Origin: a virus | DNA length: 29,069 nucleotides | IMG/VR virus record: IMGVR_UViG_3300025769_009168 | Span: 1 to 29,069 of that record | Direction: 5' to 3' (one strand) | Shown here: positions 6,977 through 13,931 of the stretch, in pieces | How positions within the stretch are numbered: position 1 is the stretch's first letter | Layout of the letters: each line of letters begins with the position of its first letter | Program-made: the position numbers and the translations under genes | The notes under the pieces: generated by a model | Told to the model about the DNA's origin: nothing | The model's database searches: none | The model's input: only the letters and a program-made list of their open reading frames with translations

Positions 6977-7836
6977 ACTAAAGTAAACTCCTCTGGATAA
7001 AACTCTGTTCTGTGTTCAATATTTACGCCTGGGTGGTAGTGCTTGGGTGCAATTACCTTCTTGTTCTTGTTCTGGTTTAGAAAGGCTGCCCACCACCCAA
7101 AGGAACTAATAGGAGACATTATGTTGTGGTCGCAATGCATAATCCTACAAAAATCGGAAAGTTCGTCTGATGAACTTGCAACAACGAAGTTGTCTTCTGA
7201 AAAGTTATTCTTGCACCATTCTATATCTTTGTTATTGTTTCCGTCTCTGGAACCTCCAGTAAACACTACAAACAAACAGTCTTCGCCCTTGAATTGTTCC
7301 AATGCTAGTTTAATGTAACCACCCATAAAACTGTTTGGGTCGAGTTTATCTGTGGTTCCGTATGAAGTTTGCTTTGCCACTTCACCGTCTGTGTTATCAC
7401 AGTTGTCGCCTCTGCGGAGATGCAAACTCACTATGGTTTTGTCTTTTGGTAGAGAATCTCTCCACTCTTTTGCCTTTTCCATATGAACTTGCTTCGGTGT
7501 TAGTTCTTTCTTAATCTCTTCTGTTCTGCTTCCAAAATACCAAACACTTTGGAAGTAACCAAAAACATCCACTCCGTCAGGAACAGAAAAGAAATGCTCA
7601 TCATATTCCCACGGGTTTGGTTCTTGGTATCTCATCTGTGGAAGGAAAGTAGAATCTAGTTTGGCAGATATATTAAATTCACCCAACAAACACTGCTGAT
7701 TATGATGTTCCCTATCTTTTGGATTAGGAATACAGAAATCATAACCATTATGTTTAGCAAGACTGTATAATGCCGCGTATTGGAAAAGTTGATTTCCCAA
7801 TCGACCTGCACTACCTAGTTGGGTAAAGGATATCAT
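6973..7836 (-). CDS. Alpha-1,2-fucosyltransferase (GT11)
   Basis: A 287-residue glycosyltransferase of family GT11, transferring fucose from GDP-L-fucose to a galactose-like acceptor by an alpha-1,2 link. The three family motifs are clear: GRLGNQLFQYA at the N-terminus, SLHLRRGDN in the middle (the HxRRGD donor-binding motif shared by GT11/GT23-type enzymes) and MSPISSFGWWAAFLN near the C-terminus. Length equals that of bacterial enzymes such as WbsJ or FutC-type proteins. Cytoplasmic, no signal peptide. Co-location with GDP-L-fucose synthase gives donor supply and transferase in one operon. The acceptor is not deducible; O-antigen-type polysaccharide or a virion glycoprotein are possible. 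Confidence 0.93.
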   Translation of the reverse strand: MISFTQLGSAGRLGNQLFQYAALYSLAKHNGYDFCIPNPKDREHHNQQCLLGEFNISAKLDSTFLPQMRYQEPNPWEYDEHFFSVPDGVDVFGYFQSVWYFGSRTEEIKKELTPKQVHMEKAKEWRDSLPKDKTIVSLHLRRGDNCDNTDGEVAKQTSYGTTDKLDPNSFMGGYIKLALEQFKGEDCLFVVFTGGSRDGNNNKDIEWCKNNFSEDNFVVASSSDELSDFCRIMHCDHNIMSPISSFGWWAAFLNQNKNKKVIAPKHYHPGVNIEHRTEFYPEEFTLV

Positions 7837-8519
7837 TTTGCAAAAACCATTCCGTAGTTTACTCTTCGTTCTTCATCGATTAGTTTTTCCATCTCCAGTT
7901 CTTCCCACGAATAGTAGTTCTCAGGGAAGGTTAGATATGAATCACCTCGGGGGTCAAATGTAGCCTTATCGAATACATCTCCTTCGTCGAACCACCCACA
8001 CACTCCGAACTGAGTGTAACCTAATTTTCGAAGATGTTCAATACAACCATACAGCACATTTGACATTTCTTCGTGCCATTCAAAGAATAATTCAGGAGTC
8101 TTTTGAGTCAATCCCTTAATGACATTCAACTCCCCTCCTTCAACATCAATCTTGATATAATCAGGAACACCATACTCTTCTATGAGTTGGTCAAGTGTAG
8201 TACTTTGAATTGCAGAATCAAGTGACCAATAAACCGACTTGGGTCGTAGATTTTTACTTCCCATAGTAAATCTAGATATTTCCATAAATTCCTGTGATGT
8301 AGTAGAAACACCATTGTCGAACGGAGCCGTATAAAAGGAAACTTCACCTATTTCAGAAGATACCGCTTTCTTTACTAATGTAAAATTTTCTTTATCACTA
8401 TGAATAGAATCGAGTGCAGGATTTGGTTCTACTGCTACTATTATAGTATCGTTACCAAATTTATCAAACGATGCGGTAGTAAATTCACCTTTGTTATAAC
8501 CGATGTCGAATATTTTCAT
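7833..8519 (-). CDS. FkbM-family SAM-dependent methyltransferase
   Basis: A 228-residue FkbM methyltransferase. SAM-binding motif I is FDIGYNKGEFT (residues 4-14), followed by IIVAVEPNP (acidic residue for the ribose). The family block TTLDQLIEEYGVPDYIKIDVEGGELNVIKG lies at about residues 107-136 and is an almost textbook match. The C-terminus (FFEWHEE, FGVCGWFDEGD) is less conserved. These enzymes O-methylate sugars in glycans, lipooligosaccharides and nodulation factors; methylated fucose is a common product in bacterial surface glycans, but the substrate here is unknown. Both ends overlap neighbours by four bases. Confidence 0.9.
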   Translation of the reverse strand: MKIFDIGYNKGEFTTASFDKFGNDTIIVAVEPNPALDSIHSDKENFTLVKKAVSSEIGEVSFYTAPFDNGVSTTSQEFMEISRFTMGSKNLRPKSVYWSLDSAIQSTTLDQLIEEYGVPDYIKIDVEGGELNVIKGLTQKTPELFFEWHEEMSNVLYGCIEHLRKLGYTQFGVCGWFDEGDVFDKATFDPRGDSYLTFPENYYSWEELEMEKLIDEERRVNYGMVFAK

Positions 8520-9118
8520 TTGTTTTTAAATACCGTAAACTCTCGCAAGTCTCGGTAACCTCCTTCTTCAATAAGATCTGGTACGTTCTCTGGATAGTTT
8601 TGCATGAGTGCTAGACCATGCGCCGCCTGTTGTGGAGTCATATACATGTTCCATCCGAGCATTGTAATATCATCTTCCTTATATGGTACTGCGTGTCGTC
8701 CTTCGTATCGTGCAACACGAAGCCAGTCTACAATATATTTGTTGTCAGTTAGAATCATTCCACCCTTACCAATTGCGAGGTGTTTTTTGACATGAAACGA
8801 TAGACACATGTTTGTGCCTTCGATATACATGTTAGAAGTGAATCGTTTGGCAGAATCATAAATCGGATATGGTTTGAGTTGGTAAACACCACACCATTTT
8901 TCATCGCTAAACTTTACTGTGCCACCAGAATGAATAATAGACTGAGGTACTGAGAGATAAGTCTTTGCAGGTATTTCAACTTCCTTAACATTAAAAAATT
9001 TACAACAAAGAAAAAGAGCATCGGTACAAGACGTAACAGCAACAGCATAAGGCGCACCAGTGTAATCAGCAACTGTTTCCTCAAACATTTCTACAATTTT
9101 AAAAGGGTTATGTTTCAT
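8516..9118 (-). CDS. Shortened DegT/DnrJ/EryC1/StrS-type aminotransferase
   Basis: About 200 residues, roughly half the 370 usual for PLP sugar aminotransferases, yet it keeps the key parts: FEETVADYTGAPYAVAVTSCTDALFLCC (start of the large domain and phosphate-binding Thr region), EIPAKTYLSVPQSII, IYDSAKRF (Asp pairing with the pyridine nitrogen), LSFHVKKHLAIGKGGMILTD (Schiff-base Lys) and YMTPQQAAHGLALMQ. The segment between the second strand and the Asp is compressed, and the C-terminal small domain is missing. There is no frameshift, and the stop overlaps the next ATG, so this is a compact gene rather than an obvious pseudogene. The ATG at 9118 overlaps the GNAT stop; a TTG 15 bases upstream is possible. 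With the adjacent acetyltransferase it could make an N-acetylamino sugar. Confidence 0.72.
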   Translation of the reverse strand: MKHNPFKIVEMFEETVADYTGAPYAVAVTSCTDALFLCCKFFNVKEVEIPAKTYLSVPQSIIHSGGTVKFSDEKWCGVYQLKPYPIYDSAKRFTSNMYIEGTNMCLSFHVKKHLAIGKGGMILTDNKYIVDWLRVARYEGRHAVPYKEDDITMLGWNMYMTPQQAAHGLALMQNYPENVPDLIEEGGYRDLREFTVFKNK

Positions 9119-9498
9119 TTTTCCATTAACCAATACTTAATTTTAAATCCACAACTTTCAAATAGTTTTCTACTTGCTTCGTTTTCAATTTTCACTTTAG
9201 CAAAAGAATCTGGGAATCTTTCCATCAGTTCTGCTATTAGAACTTTTCCTACACCTTTACCCTGATAATCAGGATGTACACACACGCGAATGTCATTATC
9301 TAAAGACCCTGCAAACCCAGCAGGTTCATCATTGTACAAGGCGACAATGTATTTGGAACGATGCTTCCGCATGTATTTATCCTGTTGATTTTTGGTTATG
9401 TTCACGACTTCTATGAATCCATCTTGGACTCTTGGATCACTACGAAGTAGTCGTATGAAATCATAATACTTAGGATCATTGTTAACTATTTTTATCAT
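9115..9498 (-). CDS. GNAT-family N-acetyltransferase
   Basis: A 127-residue GNAT protein transferring an acyl group from acetyl-CoA to an amine. Motif A for CoA pyrophosphate binding is VCVHPDYQGKGVGKVLI (Q-x-x-G-x-G/A), and the C-terminal motif B region is KIENEASRKLFESCGFK. The N-terminal half (YYDFIRLLRSDPRVQDGFIE) is the usual acceptor-binding region and gives no specificity clue. The ATG at 9498 (TGATG junction with the upstream gene, GAGG seven bases before) is preferred to an ATG six bases upstream. It directly precedes the sugar aminotransferase gene, a pairing common in pathways for N-acetylated amino sugars; that role is inferred. Confidence 0.85.
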   Translation of the reverse strand: MIKIVNNDPKYYDFIRLLRSDPRVQDGFIEVVNITKNQQDKYMRKHRSKYIVALYNDEPAGFAGSLDNDIRVCVHPDYQGKGVGKVLIAELMERFPDSFAKVKIENEASRKLFESCGFKIKYWLMEK

Positions 9499-10274
9499 CA
9501 CCATGCCTCATTTCTCACAAGATAACTGGACATGTCCCACATACCTCTCTGCTTGACTCCAGCCCAAGCAGACAAATATCCCCTATCAATTCCCAATCCA
9601 AGATCGGGATTTAGGGCAGAACCCAAGTCAAGATATGTGTTGTTTGGTGCAATTTCATGAAGTTTATGAATACAAATATTTCCAAGACTACTCGCACAAA
9701 ACAAAAACAATTTACCTTCTGGTTTAGTCTCTCGGGTATATTGAACTATCTCTTCTATCTTATCATCATCGTTTATAATGCAGTTTGATCCGACTCTAAA
9801 ATCTTTTATCACATTCTTGAATTTATCTAACTTAGAATTTTCATTACACATGATAACGATTTCATACTCGTCAAATGTAGGTAAAACCTTTTCACGAAAA
9901 TTATAATAGTTAGAGTTAATAAACAAATTGGCAAAAGTTATATTTTCAATGTCAGAAGCACTATTATCAATCATCCAGTCCCGTGGACTATACCCAACGA
10001 TTCCCGCATCAGAATTTGTAGTTATGCCAATGTGATAGGTTTTAGACTTGTATCTAAAAGCATCCCACAGTTTATCATGATGAAATTTATGTGTTTCAGA
10101 ATTGAACTCTTTCTGATCTTCTGGATTCAAATAACCATGAGAAGTAGGACTTAGAGAATAAGATTTATTCTCAAGAATCCAAAGTTCACCATCTGCCCAT
10201 CTACTAAATGCGAAAGGTTCATGTAGTTGTAACTTTGTTAGATACTTATAAAATTCTTGTTTAAAATCTTTCAT
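9498..10274 (-). CDS. Putative GT-D-fold glycosyltransferase-like protein
   Basis: A 258-residue protein. The segment FAFSRWADGELWIL (about residues 21-34) resembles the R-x-G/A-DGE motif that marks the GT-D (DUF1792) glycosyltransferases. The C-terminal part (KLFLFCASSLGNICIHKLHE, TYLDLGSALNPDLGL) fits the second half of that fold, where a Rossmann-like strand ends in a D-x-G-S loop. Length is close to the family's 260-270 residues. No signal peptide or membrane helix. Its place between a GT-A glycosyltransferase and an acetyltransferase in a sugar operon supports a glycosyltransferase role. Resemblance is from short motifs only, so another carbohydrate-related function is possible. Confidence 0.55.
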   Translation of the reverse strand: MKDFKQEFYKYLTKLQLHEPFAFSRWADGELWILENKSYSLSPTSHGYLNPEDQKEFNSETHKFHHDKLWDAFRYKSKTYHIGITTNSDAGIVGYSPRDWMIDNSASDIENITFANLFINSNYYNFREKVLPTFDEYEIVIMCNENSKLDKFKNVIKDFRVGSNCIINDDDKIEEIVQYTRETKPEGKLFLFCASSLGNICIHKLHEIAPNNTYLDLGSALNPDLGLGIDRGYLSAWAGVKQRGMWDMSSYLVRNEAW

Positions 10275-11029
10275 TCTGCTTCCAACATTTTGAAACCATC
10301 ATCAACAGCCCTAGCAAGACAAATACCCATCAACTGACCCGCTCTAAATGGTTTTCCATTTGGACCTTGAAAAGTAGTCATTGAGATTCCTTCTTCACTG
10401 TGACCATATTCAGAACCTTTCGTACTACCCCACATAGAAAGATCATCCTTTGGGTGAGGAGGAACATAGGTTGCAAAGTCCGTATACTTCTGAATCATAT
10501 GAGAGAAATGAATGTCTTCACCGACAATTGGCGGAATATCAACATGAGGCAGTTCTCTCCACAGAACACTTAGAAGTTCTCTTGGAAAGAACCAAGAGTG
10601 ACCAACAATGTCTACCTTTGTAGTTTCTTCGTTTGGATCACACCATCCAACCCGTCTAAGTTTTTGCCACGAGTAATGTTTGTCACCAAACAGAACACCG
10701 ACAGTTCCAAGAAGACCGGGAGTCTTCTCCATAGTGTCTAGGCAATTTTGCAACCAGTTTTCACCGGGAATAGTGTCGTCATCTAGGACGCAAATATAAT
10801 CAGCCTTTGAGTTAAGAGCGTAAGCAAATCTAGACCAGACTCCAAGATTGTAATTGCAATCTGCAAAGATCAGTTGTTTCTTTATTTCTTCTGGAACTTC
10901 TTGTTCACTATTGTTTCGCCAAGCATAGATTCCAGACACATCAACACTCTGATTGTTTACGGCTTCTATCTGTTCGGGCAACCAACGTGTTCTTCTATAA
11001 CAATTTAAAAATACATCAACCGTTGCCAT
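10271..11029 (-). CDS. GT-A family glycosyltransferase with DDD motif
   Basis: A 252-residue protein with a GT-A outline: an N-terminal VDVFLNCYRRTRWLPEQIEA strand-helix, an NLGVWSRFAYAL segment and the metal/nucleotide-sugar-binding ICVLDDDTIPG (about residues 79-89), where the DDD acts as DXD. Later residues include FFPRELL and DIHFSHMIQKYTD, the latter giving an ED-type catalytic region (VGEDIHFSH), as in GT2/GT64-like enzymes. It overlaps the GT32 gene by 14 bases and the following gene by ATGA. Substrate unknown. Family could be GT2 or a GT64-related group; the DDD motif and Asn-Leu-Gly-Val block make the glycosyltransferase call fairly safe. Confidence 0.75.
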   Translation of the reverse strand: MATVDVFLNCYRRTRWLPEQIEAVNNQSVDVSGIYAWRNNSEQEVPEEIKKQLIFADCNYNLGVWSRFAYALNSKADYICVLDDDTIPGENWLQNCLDTMEKTPGLLGTVGVLFGDKHYSWQKLRRVGWCDPNEETTKVDIVGHSWFFPRELLSVLWRELPHVDIPPIVGEDIHFSHMIQKYTDFATYVPPHPKDDLSMWGSTKGSEYGHSEEGISMTTFQGPNGKPFRAGQLMGICLARAVDDGFKMLEAE

Positions 11030-11666
11030 ATGTCATTCCCATTTTACCTTGCACAGTCTCGGTACTACCCCAATACTGTTCGGAATAGATCTTATCATTA
11101 CCCTTATATTCTACACCAGTGTAATGCTTTGGCAAGAAGTAATGCGAAGGATAAATTTTGATCTTATCGTAACCAGTTTTCTTGGTCATCTCTGTGAGGA
11201 ATTTGGGACCAACAACTTGCCATGCAGTTAGGTTTGGTAACTTGGAAAGTTCTTCTGGATTCATCTCACGGATTCTCCAAACCATATCATCCAACAACTT
11301 GTTGTTTTGTGAACATGCAAGGTATCCATTGCACATTAATCCCTCGCGGACCTCTTCGTTTTCCCAACAACAGAATGCTTCATTCTCTACGAAGAAATCA
11401 TCGAGTGAATTTACACAGACAGAATCAGCATCAATGAAAAACCCACCGTAGTTATAAAGCAGTTCATACCGAAGTATGTCTGCCTTACCGGCGAGTTCAT
11501 TCATAGCATCAAACTGTGCTTGATTACGCAGAGGAGGCATATTCTCCTCAGACCAAAATCGATAGTCCCATGTTGGGTTCTTTTCTTTCCAAGTCTCCAT
11601 CATTTCGACGGGACGTTTGGATTGATCACCCACCCATATCTGGTGGATAATTTTTGGAATGCTCAT
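11016..11666 (-). CDS. GT32-like glycosyltransferase (OCH1/DXD sugar-binding type)
   Basis: A 216-residue glycosyltransferase opening the sugar island. IPKIIHQIWVGD at the N-terminus and YRFWSEENMP match the Gly_transf_sug (GT32) family, and the core KADILRYELLYNYGGFFIDADSVCV contains the family's R-Y-x-x-L-x-x-x-GG-x-Y/F-x-D-x-D motif (DXD = DAD). The C-terminus ends with HHxx-like region SHYFLPKHYTGV, also usual. Bacterial GT32 proteins of this size add hexoses to capsules or lipopolysaccharide. A good AAGGA lies before the ATG. Only 24 bases separate it from regA, without a visible promoter, so it is probably read through from the regA transcript. Confidence 0.85.
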   Translation of the reverse strand: MSIPKIIHQIWVGDQSKRPVEMMETWKEKNPTWDYRFWSEENMPPLRNQAQFDAMNELAGKADILRYELLYNYGGFFIDADSVCVNSLDDFFVENEAFCCWENEEVREGLMCNGYLACSQNNKLLDDMVWRIREMNPEELSKLPNLTAWQVVGPKFLTEMTKKTGYDKIKIYPSHYFLPKHYTGVEYKGNDKIYSEQYWGSTETVQGKMGMTYGNG

Positions 11667-11690
11667 TATATAAATCCTTCACTAGTTGCA

Positions 11691-12098
11691 TCATTTACGT
11701 TTACCGATATGATATTTAGGTATCAGTTCCCACTCACTTTTCTCACGATGAGAAATTATCTTAATGTGATTGATTGGAACCTTGTCTTCGGCTTTGGTAG
11801 GGTCTACAATTTCTAATAGACCCCATTCTTCCAACAGACTTGCAATCATATTTCTTCTTGAAACATCACTCTCGGAAAGATTACTTGGTAGACCATCAAG
11901 AGCAAACAACTCTTTAAAGTGTACGATGTAATACTTTCCCTTCTTGTGTAAAATATGGCAAGACTGCCATAATTTATTTTCTGTTCTAGACGATACGCCT
12001 ATTCTTGTTAAGGTTTCTCTCACTTTGAGAAAGTCATCCTTTTCACTGAGCGTAACTTCTAACAAATCTTCTACGCCTATATCAATATATTCTTCCAT
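11691..12098 (-). CDS. regA: RegA translational repressor
   Basis: A 135-residue homologue of T4 RegA (122 residues), an RNA-binding protein that represses translation of early phage mRNAs by covering their start regions. The match is clear throughout: DDFLKVRETLTRIGV, SCHILHKKGKYYIVHFKELF, LDGLPSNLSESDVSRRN, LLEEWGLLEIV and the C-terminal SEWELIPKYHIGKRK. It has about 13 extra residues at the N-terminus compared with T4. A sigma70-like promoter lies just upstream, and AGGTG precedes the ATG. In T4 relatives regA is followed by other replication genes; here the sugar island follows directly. Confidence 0.95.
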   Translation of the reverse strand: MEEYIDIGVEDLLEVTLSEKDDFLKVRETLTRIGVSSRTENKLWQSCHILHKKGKYYIVHFKELFALDGLPSNLSESDVSRRNMIASLLEEWGLLEIVDPTKAEDKVPINHIKIISHREKSEWELIPKYHIGKRK

Positions 12099-12127
12099 AT
12101 CATAACACCTTTTGTTAAATAAAAGAC

Positions 12128-12156
12128 GTTATATTTAGGATTTTACTCGTTTTCAA
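12128..12156 (-). promoter_or_regulatory. Sigma70-like promoter for regA
   Basis: On the minus strand TTGAAA (12151-12156) and TATAAC (12128-12133) are separated by exactly 17 bases, five of six matches each to the consensus. The gp62 stop codon TGA lies inside the -35 box. The predicted start is about 12120, giving a short leader with a ribosome site before regA. It would allow regA and the sugar island to be expressed apart from the clamp-loader genes. Confidence 0.7.
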
Positions 12157-12530
12157 CCCCCGTATTGATACAAGGAACGGATGTCTTCAATTTGATTTGG
12201 GGTAAGAACCCTAAGCACCTCTGTGGCTCTCTCGTTAGAGTAGTTATAATGGTCCTTAATCAACTGCAAATCGTCTTCTTCTTGTGACTTAATCCACTTA
12301 CTAAATCGTTTTCTTGGTCGGATAGTTAAACTAAGATAGTCAAACTGCATCTTCTTGTCCATCTGATTATAGTAATTTACCTGATTTGCATAGAGAATCG
12401 TATCAGGAAAATAAGAAAGTGATCGATTGATTACAAATGGAACATACGCCCTTTCCTGAAGATCATCTTCTAGAAGAGACGTTTTATTGTGGTTTATTGC
12501 ATTCAAAACTTCGGATAGGTTCATCTTCAT
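12153..12530 (-). CDS. 62: gp62-like clamp loader small subunit
   Basis: A 125-residue protein that matches the small-subunit clamp loader of T4-like phages, which together with gp44 opens and loads the gp45 ring. Recognisable are PFVINRSLSYFPDTILYANQ, the MQFDYLSLTIRPRKRFSKWIK block with the conserved basic R-x-R-K-R-x-x-K-W run, and the helical C-terminus (YNYSNERATEVLRVLTPNQI). It is clearly shorter than T4 gp62 (187 residues), mostly at the N-terminus. Position close to gp44 and just before RegA agrees with the conserved order. The ATG overlaps the stop of the DUF4338-like gene. The weakly conserved family makes this slightly less certain than gp44 or gp45. Confidence 0.85.
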   Translation of the reverse strand: MKMNLSEVLNAINHNKTSLLEDDLQERAYVPFVINRSLSYFPDTILYANQVNYYNQMDKKMQFDYLSLTIRPRKRFSKWIKSQEEDDLQLIKDHYNYSNERATEVLRVLTPNQIEDIRSLYQYGG

Positions 12531-13660
12531 CGGATAATATCAATTCCTTCTAGGTTGTCTGACTTCCAGACTTCCATCTCATGTCGTATTCTACCATCTG
12601 CATTTAGATTGTCAAATCGTTTCTGAGCTTTCTTCTTCCACCAATTGATTGCATTTTCTAGTTCATAGTTGTCGTAGTTTGGTTTCTTAATCAGTGCATC
12701 GGTTTTACCATTTACATAGTCAACTACATTCTCAAAACCATAGTTAGAGAAGTATTGTAGTTTCTGTGTGTTGAGGTCGATTGCCTTCTTGATGAAGTCG
12801 TTGAAGTCCGCCAGATCCGTTGTACGTCCCTGTGAACGAAGACTGGCCTTAATGATTGCAATCATTTTGGTCTGTGTCTTTAGTTTACGACTGGACGCAT
12901 CTTTCTTGATCAAGTGTTCTCCACCATTACGATTAATGAACCACTCGTTCAATTCAGCATACCACTTGTCAGCCATAGTGAGCAGAAACTTGCTGTCGGT
13001 CAATCCCACGTTTCGCAGGTAAGGTTTCATACCATCATACTGGCTACAACCCTTCAAATTACCATACAGGGAAGTGGTCTCAAACGCACAAATTTCTACA
13101 CCATACTTCTTGTTCAAATACCGGCGAGTAAAATGCGAACAACAAATCATTGTAAGAAGTTTACCACCGAGGTAATTGAAACCGAAAGGTTGAGCAGGAA
13201 CAATATGAAACCCCATGATAAAGTGGCGATTCAACGCAGTAAGATCGGGGGTGTTACCCAACATCTTATTACGAGGCGCACTGTTAATCGTAGGAGAACC
13301 GAGACGGACAAACCCGGCAATCGTGTTGGTGTTTGTCTCCTTGATCAAAAACCGAACATTCTTGCCGGGATTGTCGTCTGCGGGGAACGACGAAACCTGA
13401 CAGAAAAGATTGTCGTAAACTTCTTTCGAAGTTTCAGTTACGGCAAAATTCATATCCATCGGGTTCATCGTAAAGTCGTTAAAGAACTCATTCTCAACGG
13501 GAAAGAGAGAAGGAGTGACCCCCTCCAGTCTCTCCTTCTTTCGATCCCGAAAGTAACCATCAATGCGATCAAAGTTTTCGTAGTAATCACGAACTCTCGA
13601 CATAGCATAGTCTGTATCACTTTGATTGAGAATCAGTTCAGCCAATCTTGGTTTCTCCAT
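12527..13660 (-). CDS. DUF4338 (DruA)-like protein of unknown function
   Basis: About 377 residues. Several blocks parallel DUF4338, the family of the DruA protein in the Druantia defence system. They are GFVRLGSPTINSAPRNKMLG, NRHFIMGFHIVP, FNYLGGKLLTMICCSHFTRR and KYGVEICAFETTSLYGNLKG, then the K-PYLRNVGLTDSKF stretch; DUF4338 has R-LGSP, N-RFLIxP, LxSKxLAL, YG-xx-x-ETFVD and GxT at the corresponding places. The C-terminal 130 residues (WWKKKAQKRFDNLNADGRIRHEMEVW) are helical and basic. DUF4338 biochemistry is not established. It sits between gp44 and gp62, two subunits of one complex, so it is probably expressed with the replisome. Start: ATG at 13660 or an in-frame GTG at 13678; both overlap the upstream gene and neither has a good ribosome site. 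Confidence 0.6.
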   Translation of the reverse strand: MEKPRLAELILNQSDTDYAMSRVRDYYENFDRIDGYFRDRKKERLEGVTPSLFPVENEFFNDFTMNPMDMNFAVTETSKEVYDNLFCQVSSFPADDNPGKNVRFLIKETNTNTIAGFVRLGSPTINSAPRNKMLGNTPDLTALNRHFIMGFHIVPAQPFGFNYLGGKLLTMICCSHFTRRYLNKKYGVEICAFETTSLYGNLKGCSQYDGMKPYLRNVGLTDSKFLLTMADKWYAELNEWFINRNGGEHLIKKDASSRKLKTQTKMIAIIKASLRSQGRTTDLADFNDFIKKAIDLNTQKLQYFSNYGFENVVDYVNGKTDALIKKPNYDNYELENAINWWKKKAQKRFDNLNADGRIRHEMEVWKSDNLEGIDIIR

Positions 13661-13931
13661 CCAAGACTGCAACGACACACCTCTGATCCATCATAACAAA
13701 ATCTCCAAAGAACTGATGGTCTTTTCGGTTTTCGTAAGCGACACGTTGTCCCTCACAAAAGTCTGGAATCAGTTCTTTACCACTGTCTAGTATAACAGGA
13801 TTTCCTAGACTGGCAACATATCCTACACCATAAAGTCCAGTGTTTTTCTCTTCGTAGATGATCGGACCTTCAGCTTGCTTTGGTTCTTCCATCTTAATGG
13901 CAACTTTGCCTCTTGTTGGATAAAACTTCAT
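13638..13931 (-). CDS. GroES/gp31-like co-chaperonin
   Basis: A 97-residue protein of GroES length. The start FYPTRGKVAIKMEEP corresponds to GroES (I-R-P-L-x-D-R-V-x-V-K), the middle GVGYVASLGNPV to the roof-side G-x-V-x-A-V-G-x-G strand, DFCEGQRVAYE to the V-x-x-GD-x-V block and MDQRCVVAVL to the C-terminal strand. The segment PIIYEEKNTGLYG sits where the mobile loop that docks on GroEL would be. T4 encodes gp31, a GroES replacement needed to fold gp23; this protein could serve the same role, but the similarity is a pattern match, not proof. It overlaps neighbours on both sides in the replication block. A beta-barrel protein of other function is the alternative. Confidence 0.62.
   Translation of the reverse strand: MKFYPTRGKVAIKMEEPKQAEGPIIYEEKNTGLYGVGYVASLGNPVILDSGKELIPDFCEGQRVAYENRKDHQFFGDFVMMDQRCVVAVLDGETKIG

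Noticed and set aside
8516-9118. Treating the short aminotransferase as a pseudogene
   Set aside because: No internal stop or frameshift, catalytic residues kept, and start and stop overlap neighbours exactly as in intact genes of the operon.
11667-11690. TATATAAT-like sequence before the GT32 gene as a promoter for the sugar island
   Set aside because: No -35 box at a suitable distance, and the -10-like bases run into the start codon; read-through from regA is simpler.
12914-13696. A 260-codon open frame on the plus strand
   Set aside because: Antisense to the DUF4338-like gene, no family resemblance, no promoter or ribosome site, and no other plus-strand gene in the window.
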